DNA of 24,281 bases from contig JBFLYN010000043.1 in the NCBI GenBank assembly GCA_040756655.1, forward strand, positions 1-24,281, written 5' to 3'. Position numbers and translations under genes: made by a program. This stretch comes from JBFLYN01 sp040756655. GTDB lineage: Bacteria; Bacillota; Sulfobacillia; UBA8153. The notes below the pieces were generated by a model. It was given only the letters and a program-made list of their open reading frames with translations. It made no database searches and was not told the origin of the DNA. Positions 6,771 through 13,931 of the stretch are shown piece by piece (within the stretch, counting starts at the first letter, position 1; every line of letters begins with the position of its first letter).

Positions 6771-8405
6771 ATGAGGATGCCAGCGAAGATACTGGCCTTT
6801 GACGTAGAGGCCCGTAAGGCGCTGGAGAGGGGCGTGGGAGCGGTCTCCGCCGCTGTCCGGGTCACTCTCGGGCCCAAGGGTCGCAACGTAGTCCTTGACC
6901 GCAAGTTCGGATCACCCATCATTACCAAGGATGGAGTGACCGTGGCCAAGGAAATCGAACTGGAAGATCCCTATGAGAACATGGGCGCCCAGCTGTGCCG
7001 GGAAGTAGCCGCTAAGACCAATGATGTGGCTGGTGACGGCACCACTACCGCTACCGTCCTGGCCCATGCCATTGTCCGTGAAGGCCTCCGCAACGTGACT
7101 GCCGGTGCCAACCCCATCTTCATAAAGCGCGGCATCGACAAGGCAGTCCAGGTTGCCGTGGCCGGGATCAAAGAGCTGGGCACCCCGGTGGAGACGAAGG
7201 AAGACATTGCCCATATAGCCGCCATTGCCGGCAACGACCCCGAAATCGGCAGCCTCATCGCCGATGCTATGGACAAAGTCGGTAAAGATGGCGTCATCAC
7301 CGTAGAAGAGTCCAAAGGCACTGCGACGACGGTTGAGGTCGTTGAGGGCATGGAGTTCGACCGCGGGTACATTTCCCCCTATTTCGTGACCAACCCCGAA
7401 GCCATGGAGGCCGAACTGGACAATCCGCTGATCCTCATCTTCGAGAAGAAGATCAGCGCCGTGGCCGACCTGCTCCCAGTGCTGGAGAAGGTGGCACGGC
7501 AGGGCCGGCCACTTCTGATCATCGCCGAGGACCTGGAAGGGGAAGCCCTGGCCACCCTGGTGGTGAACAAGATCCGTGGTACACTGCAGACCGCAGCGGT
7601 GAAGGCTCCCGGGTTCGGCGACCGCCGCAAGGCCATGCTCGAGGACATTGCCATCCTCACCGGTGGGCAGTTCATCAGCGAGGACATTGGGATCAAGCTG
7701 GAGAACGTCACCATAGATATGCTGGGTGAGGCCAACAAGGTCCGCATCTCCAAGGAGAAGACCACCATCGTGGAGGGCCGTGGCGATAAGAGCCGTATCG
7801 AAGCTCGGGTGGGCCAGATCCGCAAGCAAATCGAGGATACCGACTCCGACTATGACCGCGAAAAGCTCCAGGAGAGACTGGCCAAGCTGGCCGGAGGAGT
7901 CGCCGTGATCAAGGTCGGCGCGGCTACCGAAACCGAGCTCAAGGAGAAGAAGCACCGGGTAGAGGACGCGCTGGCTGCTACCCGGGCCGGTGTGGAAGAG
8001 GGCATGGTACCCGGTGGCGGCACTACCTACATCAACATCATCCCCAAGCTGGATGAGTTACAGCTGGAAGGCGATGAGAAGGTGGGCGTGGCCATTATCA
8101 GGCGCGCGCTGGAGGAGCCCCTCCGCCAGATCGCCCAAAACGCCGGCCTCGAGGGATCGGTCATTGTAGAGCGTGTGCGCTCCCAGACCAAGAACGGCGT
8201 GGGACTTGACGCCATCAGCGGTAACATTGTGGAGTTGGCCAAACACGGGATCGTAGACCCGGTCAAGGTCACCAGGTCGGCCCTGGAGAACGCCGCCAGC
8301 GTCGCCGGCATGGTGCTCACCACCGAGGCCCTAGTGGCAGAAGCCCCACAGAAGGAAGAGAAGAAGCCGCCCTACCCGCCGGGTGGGCCGGATATGGACT
8401 ACTAA
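6771..8405 (+). CDS. groEL: Group I chaperonin GroEL (Cpn60)
   Basis: GroEL forms double-ring folding chambers that work with GroES and ATP. The 544-residue product has VTLGPKGRNVVLD, the DGVTVAKEIEL segment, the ATP-binding GDGTTTATVLA, and the VPGGGTTYINI and DPVKVTRSALENAASVAGM blocks. AGGAGG lies 4 nt before ATG 6771 and 10 nt before ATG 6777; the second start would give MPAKIL, closer to the usual family N-terminus. The C-terminal tail is short and Pro-rich, ending PGGPDMDY, without the usual run of Gly-Gly-Met repeats that hangs into the cavity. A strong terminator follows. Confidence 0.98.
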   Translation: MRMPAKILAFDVEARKALERGVGAVSAAVRVTLGPKGRNVVLDRKFGSPIITKDGVTVAKEIELEDPYENMGAQLCREVAAKTNDVAGDGTTTATVLAHAIVREGLRNVTAGANPIFIKRGIDKAVQVAVAGIKELGTPVETKEDIAHIAAIAGNDPEIGSLIADAMDKVGKDGVITVEESKGTATTVEVVEGMEFDRGYISPYFVTNPEAMEAELDNPLILIFEKKISAVADLLPVLEKVARQGRPLLIIAEDLEGEALATLVVNKIRGTLQTAAVKAPGFGDRRKAMLEDIAILTGGQFISEDIGIKLENVTIDMLGEANKVRISKEKTTIVEGRGDKSRIEARVGQIRKQIEDTDSDYDREKLQERLAKLAGGVAVIKVGAATETELKEKKHRVEDALAATRAGVEEGMVPGGGTTYINIIPKLDELQLEGDEKVGVAIIRRALEEPLRQIAQNAGLEGSVIVERVRSQTKNGVGLDAISGNIVELAKHGIVDPVKVTRSALENAASVAGMVLTTEALVAEAPQKEEKKPPYPPGGPDMDY

Positions 8406-8416
8406 GGTTCACCAGG

Positions 8417-8454
8417 ATCCGCCCCCGGGCCGCCCGGGGGCGGATTCCATTTTA
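8417..8454 (+). terminator. Rho-independent terminator of groESL
   Basis: ATCCGCCCCCGGG (8417-8429) and CCCGGGGGCGGAT (8433-8445) form a perfect 13-bp stem with a CCG loop, followed by TCCATTTTA. Confidence 0.9.
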
Positions 8455-8486
8455 GGCAGGGAACTCCGGTTCCGCCGGCGAAAGAC

Positions 8487-9293
8487 ATGCCCGGGGGTGG
8501 CCTGGTGCAGGAGTTCTCGTACATATCGCTATCCAGCTGCAGTGCCTATGGCAACGCCTACCTGGTAATCTCGCGTTGCACGCGTATCCTGGTGGACTGC
8601 GGCATCTCCTGTCGCCGCATGGAGTCGTACCTACACGAACTGGGGATCCCGCCGTCTTCCCTGGACGCCATCTTCCTCACCCACGAGCACACCGACCACA
8701 CCCGGGCCCTTGCTCTCAAGCGGCCCTTTGCCTGCCGCCACGGGGTCTCCGTATTCGCTCCGCCTGCGTTCTGGGAGGTATGGTCAGAACGTGGCTGGCA
8801 GTGTACCCAGGCCAGGACCATCAGTGCCGGTCATACAGTAGCCGTGGGGGATTTGCAGATCCACTGCTTTTCCAAACCCCACGACACGGTGGATCCTGTG
8901 GGCTACCTGGTGGAGAACCGCGGCCGTCGCCTGGGCATTGTTACTGACCTGGGAGAGGTGCCCCCGGAACTGACCGGGCTTTTGTCTGGAGCAGAGCATC
9001 TCATCTTTGAGAGCAACCATGACCGGCAGCTGCAGCTGGAATCCGGCCGCAGCCGGTCCCTGATTCAGCGAGTGCTTGGCGAACGTGGGCACCTCTCCAA
9101 CGAGCAGGCCGGACGTGCGTTGTCCGGGATTGCGACCTCTGCGACCCGTACCGTCTTGCTGGCTCACCTTAGCCTAGAGTGCAACACGCCCGCACTGGCC
9201 CATAGGACAGTGACTCCTTACCTGGCGCAGGCCGGCTTCAAGGGAGAGCTAGCCCTGGCTCCGCCCGGTCGACCGGGCAGCTGGCTCGGGTAA
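8487..9293 (+). CDS. Metallo-beta-lactamase-fold hydrolase, YycJ/WalJ-like
   Basis: The 268-residue product has the metal-binding HEHTDH motif (near residue 70) after ILVDCGISCRRM, then a KPHDTVDPVGYLV segment, LGIVTDLGEV, the FESNHD block carrying further ligands, and GHLSNEQAGRAL and LAHLSLECNTP. This order is that of YycJ/WalJ, a predicted exonuclease or phosphoesterase linked in Bacillus to the WalRK regulon and DNA repair. Here there is no walRK nearby; the gene stands between the groESL terminator and the LysM gene. A GTG at 8505, with GGGGGTGG just upstream, is an alternative start. The activity on DNA is inferred from relatives only. Confidence 0.85.
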   Translation: MPGGGLVQEFSYISLSSCSAYGNAYLVISRCTRILVDCGISCRRMESYLHELGIPPSSLDAIFLTHEHTDHTRALALKRPFACRHGVSVFAPPAFWEVWSERGWQCTQARTISAGHTVAVGDLQIHCFSKPHDTVDPVGYLVENRGRRLGIVTDLGEVPPELTGLLSGAEHLIFESNHDRQLQLESGRSRSLIQRVLGERGHLSNEQAGRALSGIATSATRTVLLAHLSLECNTPALAHRTVTPYLAQAGFKGELALAPPGRPGSWLG

Positions 9294-9433
9294 CCCGCAC
9301 CTATACTCCCGCATTCCAGCGATGCCGCAAATTCCCATGTGTGCTCAAGCAGGACATTTCCTGTTCTGTGCAGTATTACCTCGTTTACATAAAGATGGAG
9401 CTATTTCCACAGGCCGAAGGAGGTAATCAACAC

Positions 9434-10222
9434 ATGCAAGGTCGTGTGCCGGCTCGCCTGGTCGCCGCTTTGGTCGGCGCCGCAACGCTTTTTCTTGTTG
9501 CTGGATCAGCTTACGCTACCGTACACGTAGTCCAACCAGGAGATACGTTGTACCTTCTGGCCCAGCGTTACCGGGTGACCATAAACCAGCTTGCATCGGC
9601 CAATTCCATCACCGACTCCCACCGGCTGCTGGTGGGGACCCGGTTGGTCATCCCCGGGTTAAGCACGACCTACACGGTCCGCAGTGGGGACACGCTGTTT
9701 CTAATCGCCCGGGCCCACGGGATCACACTGGAAGCCCTGGTCGCTGCCAACCGCGGGGTCGACCCCTTGAGCCTGAAGATAGGCTCGGTCCTGACCATTC
9801 CCGCCGGGACCACGTCCAACGTTGCCGGGGCGGTGGCCACACCCTGGACACAAGTGGACAGGATCTTTCCCCGTAACACCACCGCCCAGGTCACTGATGT
9901 TCACACTGGCCTTTCCTTCACCGTGCGGCGCCGGGGTGGATGGGCCCACGCCGACGTGGAACCGCTGACCCGGGCCGACACTGATATGCTGAGACGGATC
10001 TACGGGGGCGGCTGGAGCTGGGCCCGTCGCCCGGTGGTGGTGGAAGTTGGCGGGTACCGTATTGCCGCCAGCATGAACGGGATGCCCCATGGTGGGGCGA
10101 GCCTGACCAACAACGGCTTCCCCGGCCACCATTGCATACACTTCCTCGGCAGCCTAACCCACGGCACCCAAGTAGTTGACGCTGGGCACCAGGCCGCCGT
10201 ACGGGAGGCAGTCGGCAGGTAA
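9434..10222 (+). CDS. Secreted two-LysM protein with C-terminal domain of unknown function
   Basis: From ATG 9434 (AAGGAGGT ending at 9424) the product has 262 residues. A signal peptide with a hydrophobic core (LVAALVGAATLFLVAGSAYA) is followed by two LysM peptidoglycan-binding repeats: HVVQPGDTLYLLAQRY onward (about 31-76) and YTVRSGDTLFLIARAHG onward (about 80-125). The C-terminal half (about 140-262) is not YkuD or a known amidase that I can identify. It has FTVRRRGGWAHADVEPLT, a GMPHGG segment and GHHCIHFLGS...H, a Cys with several His residues that could form an active site. It is likely a cell-wall or spore-coat enzyme. The frame extends upstream to 9341 but without a ribosome-binding site. 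Confidence 0.85.
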   Translation: MQGRVPARLVAALVGAATLFLVAGSAYATVHVVQPGDTLYLLAQRYRVTINQLASANSITDSHRLLVGTRLVIPGLSTTYTVRSGDTLFLIARAHGITLEALVAANRGVDPLSLKIGSVLTIPAGTTSNVAGAVATPWTQVDRIFPRNTTAQVTDVHTGLSFTVRRRGGWAHADVEPLTRADTDMLRRIYGGGWSWARRPVVVEVGGYRIAASMNGMPHGGASLTNNGFPGHHCIHFLGSLTHGTQVVDAGHQAAVREAVGR

Positions 10223-10236
10223 CCCGCTATCAACGG

Positions 10237-10268
10237 GGGCGACGGACTGGTCTCCATCGCCCTTTTCC
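10237..10268 (+). terminator. Rho-independent terminator after the LysM gene
   Basis: GGGCGA (10237-10242) pairs with TCGCCC (10257-10262), extended inside by GGA/TCC, and is followed by TTTTCC. Confidence 0.85.
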
Positions 10269-10579
10269 TTTCACTGGCTGAGCAGCCCTCAACCAGCCCG
10301 GGCTCTTCCTGGGAATCCGACGCCCTTGGGCGCAAGAAAACGCCGGAAACCACGTGTGAGCTGCACGGGTAATGACATGTGGCCGGGGTGAAAGTGGCAA
10401 ATATGGCGTCACTCGGAGCCTTTTTCGGCAGCTGTTCATGAGAGTGACCCGCCGCTTTCTGAACCCGGGGTGGGAAAGAGGATACGGGTGGTACCAAAAG
10501 GAAAAATTTGGGAGGACCAGGGCGGGGTGCCGTCGAATTCTGGCGTGGCCTGTGACTTCTCGCCGGAAGGAGGCGCCCC
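10269..10579 (+). other. 311-bp non-coding leader region before comEC, with hairpins
   Basis: No credible gene is seen here. The region can form CCGG-aaa-CCACGTGT (10343-10357) with ACATGTGG-CCGG (10375-10386), and GTCACTC (10408-10414) with GAGTGAC (10442-10448). A GGGTGGTACC string at 10486-10495 recalls the T-box core, but the other T-box parts are missing. No clear sigma-A promoter is visible, although comEC needs one since a terminator precedes this region. Confidence 0.4.
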
Positions 10580-12880
10580 GTGCGTCTGGTTTTCCACCTT
10601 CTAGGCCCCTGTTTTGCTGCGGGCATCGCCGTCGCCACCCGGTTTCCCATAAAGGACGTGCCACTTCCCCTGGTTGCTGCAGGCTGGCTCTGGCTGTTGG
10701 CTGCCTGGCGCTGGACCGCCCATCGGCCGGGGCCACGAGTGACCTTACTCCTGTTCCTGGTGGTCCTAGCCGGGTTGGTCCGCTTCGCCTGGTGGCAAAC
10801 AGACCTCCCCGGCACCCTTGCTGCCGGCGCAACCACCATCCGGGGCCGGGTGGCCGAGGTAGAAGCCGGGAGTTTCTCTACCCGGTTGGTGGTGGCGGTG
10901 GAGTCTCCCGGGCGAGGAAGAGTACGAGTGACCCTGTCCGGGTCCGGGCAGACTGGAGTTTCTCCCGGTGATGTGGTAGCAGTCAGTGGGACGCTGGTTC
11001 CCTTGGCAGGGCCCACCAATCCCGGGCAGTCCGACCCCAGGCTCCACTGGCACGCCGCCGGGGTCTTTTGGGACCTGAGCGGCCGGCTGGTAGCTGTGGA
11101 GCCGGGGCACCATGCCTGGGCGTCCATCCGGTCCTTATTGCAGAGGGCCTTGGAACGCAGCTTGCCCCGGGAGGACAGCGACCTTCTGCGGGCATTGCTC
11201 TTTGGCGATAAGTCGCGGCTTCCCCGGGAGCTCCGGGAGAGTGCCGCCCTGGCGGGCATTTCCCACCTGTTCGCCGTCTCCGGGCTCCATGCGAGCGTGG
11301 TGGGGCTAGCCGGTGCCTACCTGGCTGCCAAGGCCGGGCTGGGCCGACTAGCCTGTCTCGCCGGGTTGGCCGCCGTGTGCCTGTACGCCGCGGTCTGTGG
11401 GCCGGGTCCTGCAATAATACGGGCCATGGTCATGTACGCGGTGGGCGTGACAGCGCACCTTTTTTGTCGCCAGATCGACACTGTTGTTTCCCTGAACATC
11501 GCAGCATTGGTGGTGCTGTGGTTTTGGCCGCCGTGGCTCTTCACTGCCGGCTTCCAGCTGTCTTTCATGGCGGTGGCCGGCATCGCCCTCCTGGGTCCGG
11601 TCATCAGGGCATACTTGGGGTTTATCCCCAGACCGCTGGCTGCCTCCTTGGCCACCACCACCTCGGTCCAACTAGCCACCCTGCCCATCCTGGGTTGGCA
11701 CTTTGGGCAAGTATCACTGGCTGGACTACTGGTAAACATTGTGGCTGTGCCGGCGGCACTGGTGGCCGTGGTGGCCGGTCTTGTCACCGCCATCGTCAGT
11801 CTTGTCAGCTTTACCCTGGGCGGCGTCTGTGGCATTGTGGTCAGGCTTGCCCTGCTGGTGCTCGGGATCTGCGCCCGGGCCGGTAGCCGTCTCCCGGGTG
11901 CGGCCATTTCGCTGCCGGCTTTTGGGGCCGCTGCGACGGCCTGGTACTACCTGGTACTGGGAGCCTGCCTCAATCGCCGGGCACACCGTCGCCGCCTGCT
12001 GGGACTGGCGGCCTTGACTTGCCTGGTATGGGGGCAAGTAATGGCGGGCCCGGCGGGCTTCGAGGTCGTGGTCTTCGATATCGGGCACGGCGATGCCATC
12101 CTGCTTAGAGCTGCCCAGGGCCCGGTTGTGCTAGTGGACGCTGGACCGCCCGGGTCTGGGTCATCACCGGCCGCCTTTACCATCGTCCCCTACCTCCGGC
12201 ACGCCGGTGTGCGTGCCATTGACGTGTTGCTCTTGACCCATGCCCACGACGACCACTACGGCGGTGCTATGGATGTGCTAAAGGCATTTCCTTGCCGTCT
12301 GCTGATGGTCGCAGCGGAGGGCGATGGCTGGCCTCCGCCTCAACTGGTGGACCTGGTGCTCAAGCAGGGCGGCAAGGTGTGGGAGGCAGCGGCGGGCCAA
12401 CGACTGGACTTGGGAGCCATAAGATTGGAGGTCCTGCATCCCCCGACGGGCTTTGCAGGCGGGCCCAATGAGAGCTCCCTGGTGATCCGTGCGAGCTATG
12501 GACGGTGGTCCATGTTACTCACCGGAGACATACCGGCCGCCGTCGAGCGGCAACTGCTCCAGGACTACCCTTGGCAACTAGCTGCGGACGTTCTGAAGGT
12601 GGCCCATCACGGTTCCCTCACGTCTTCGCTACCCGAGTTCCTGGAGGCCACCGGTGCTCGCCACGCGGTGCTCAGCTCCGGTGGCAGATTCGGGCACCCA
12701 TCACCAGTAGTATTGGCCAGGCTGGCCCAGGCGGGTATGACCGTGTGGCGAACAGACCGGCAAGGAGCCATCACCATAAGGGTGGACGCCCGTGGCTGGG
12801 AAGTACGAGGTTTCAAGACCGGGATAGGAAAAGCTCCCAAAGCTGTCGAAGCCATGGTCGGGCACGACAAAGCCGCATAA
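10580..12880 (+). CDS. comEC: DNA uptake channel ComEC/Rec2
   Basis: ComEC forms the membrane pore through which single-stranded DNA enters during transformation, and its MBL domain is thought to degrade the other strand. The 766-residue product starts at GTG 10580, 6 nt after AAGGAGG. It has an N-terminal hydrophobic hairpin, an OB-like soluble segment (about 65-170), the multi-helix competence domain with the LRALLFGDKSRLP and GISHLFAVSGLHASVVGL motifs, and a C-terminal metallo-beta-lactamase domain (about 495-745) with VVFDIGHGDAILL, the metal-binding THAHDDHYGG and VAHHGS. Length and order are complete, so the gene looks functional. holA follows 22 bp later. Confidence 0.97.
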   Translation: MRLVFHLLGPCFAAGIAVATRFPIKDVPLPLVAAGWLWLLAAWRWTAHRPGPRVTLLLFLVVLAGLVRFAWWQTDLPGTLAAGATTIRGRVAEVEAGSFSTRLVVAVESPGRGRVRVTLSGSGQTGVSPGDVVAVSGTLVPLAGPTNPGQSDPRLHWHAAGVFWDLSGRLVAVEPGHHAWASIRSLLQRALERSLPREDSDLLRALLFGDKSRLPRELRESAALAGISHLFAVSGLHASVVGLAGAYLAAKAGLGRLACLAGLAAVCLYAAVCGPGPAIIRAMVMYAVGVTAHLFCRQIDTVVSLNIAALVVLWFWPPWLFTAGFQLSFMAVAGIALLGPVIRAYLGFIPRPLAASLATTTSVQLATLPILGWHFGQVSLAGLLVNIVAVPAALVAVVAGLVTAIVSLVSFTLGGVCGIVVRLALLVLGICARAGSRLPGAAISLPAFGAAATAWYYLVLGACLNRRAHRRRLLGLAALTCLVWGQVMAGPAGFEVVVFDIGHGDAILLRAAQGPVVLVDAGPPGSGSSPAAFTIVPYLRHAGVRAIDVLLLTHAHDDHYGGAMDVLKAFPCRLLMVAAEGDGWPPPQLVDLVLKQGGKVWEAAAGQRLDLGAIRLEVLHPPTGFAGGPNESSLVIRASYGRWSMLLTGDIPAAVERQLLQDYPWQLAADVLKVAHHGSLTSSLPEFLEATGARHAVLSSGGRFGHPSPVVLARLAQAGMTVWRTDRQGAITIRVDARGWEVRGFKTGIGKAPKAVEAMVGHDKAA

Positions 12881-12902
12881 CGTAACGGTGGGAGACGCTG
12901 CC

Positions 12903-13931
12903 ATGCTCAGGGCCACAGAGGTCTTACAAAAACTGGACAGGGGAAGTATAGGGCCAGTTTACGTTCTATTTGGGCCCGAAACCCGCTTGCGCGATGCACT
13001 AGTTTCAGCTATCAGCCGCCGCCTGGTGGAGCCGGGCTGGGAAGAGATGAACGTGGTCAGGTTTTCGGGAGATCACCCAGAGGTCTACCAGCTGGCCCGC
13101 ACTCGCACCTTTGGTGGTGGTATGCGTGTTATCCTGTGCAGCGACTCCCAGGTCCTAGGGGGAGGGCGCAAAGAGGCGGCAGCGGCCCAGGCCCAGGATA
13201 TGCTCCTCCGCTACATGGAGAGACCAGGGTCGGATTCCTGCCTGGTACTGGCATGCCCGGTGGACAAGGCCGACCAGCGCCTGAGAGTAGTCCGCAGGCT
13301 GCAGGAGGCGGCAGCCCTGGTAGAATGCGGGACTCCTTCTGTTACCGAGGCCATGGAGTGGGCCACGAAATACGCTGCGGCGGGGGGCAAGAAGCTCTCT
13401 CGAGAGGCAGCCGCATATATCGTCGAAGGTTGCCTGCGAAGACTGGGTGACATCGAGCGGGAACTGGACAAGCTAGTACTGTACGTGGGCGATCAGAAGC
13501 AGATCAGCCTCCAAGCCGCCCGCGACGCGGCTGCCGCGCGCGGGGCGGTGATCTTCGATCTCACTGATGCTCTCACTGCCGGCCACCGGGAGAAGGCGTT
13601 TTCGGCTCTTCAGCTGTTGTTGCGGCAAGGCGAAGCGCCGGTCATGATCGTGTTCATGTTGGCCCGCCAGTTCCGGCTGCTGTGGCACGCAGCCAGGCTC
13701 TTTTCCCAGGGGAAGCGGTCCTACGCGGTGGCCCAGGCCCTGAGGTTGCCGCAGTTTGTAACTGACAAGCTCTTGGCGGGTGTATCCGGGCTCAACCGGG
13801 CAGAGCTGGCCAGCGCCTTCAGGATCCTTCTGGAGGCGGACATAGCTATCAAGTCTGGGCAGATGGACGAAAAGCACGCAGTGGAACTAGCGGTGCTGAA
13901 GCTCTGCCGGCTGCGGGTAGAGCGGGAGTGA
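12903..13931 (+). CDS. holA: DNA polymerase III delta subunit (clamp loader)
   Basis: The delta subunit opens the beta sliding clamp as part of the clamp-loader complex. From ATG 12903, 8 nt behind GGTGGGAG, the product has 342 residues, the family length. Typical features are GPVYVLFGPETRLRDALVSAI at the N-terminus, the SREAAAYIVEGCLRRLGDIERELDKL lid segment, IFDLTDALTAGHREKAFSAL and a helical collar domain with MIVFMLARQFRLLW and DIAIKSGQMDEKHAVELAVLKL at the end. A GTG at 12888 is a less likely start. Its 3' end overlaps the convergent capA-like gene by 45 bp. The comEC-holA-rpsT order is conserved in Firmicutes. Confidence 0.96.
   Translation: MLRATEVLQKLDRGSIGPVYVLFGPETRLRDALVSAISRRLVEPGWEEMNVVRFSGDHPEVYQLARTRTFGGGMRVILCSDSQVLGGGRKEAAAAQAQDMLLRYMERPGSDSCLVLACPVDKADQRLRVVRRLQEAAALVECGTPSVTEAMEWATKYAAAGGKKLSREAAAYIVEGCLRRLGDIERELDKLVLYVGDQKQISLQAARDAAAARGAVIFDLTDALTAGHREKAFSALQLLLRQGEAPVMIVFMLARQFRLLWHAARLFSQGKRSYAVAQALRLPQFVTDKLLAGVSGLNRAELASAFRILLEADIAIKSGQMDEKHAVELAVLKLCRLRVERE

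Noticed and set aside
6912..7955. Minus-strand open frame (347 codons) inside groEL
   Set aside because: Antisense shadow of a highly conserved gene, with His/Leu/Gly-rich product typical of reverse-frame reading.
10486..10495. GGGTGGTACC, the core of a T-box, upstream of comEC
   Set aside because: No stem I, specifier loop, following GCG or terminator is present, and comEC is not an amino-acid gene; probably chance.
10000..11259. Long minus-strand open frame (419 codons) across the LysM gene end and comEC
   Set aside because: It is antisense to two well-identified genes, has a low-complexity Arg/Ser/Pro-rich composition and no RBS; GC-rich DNA produces such shadows.
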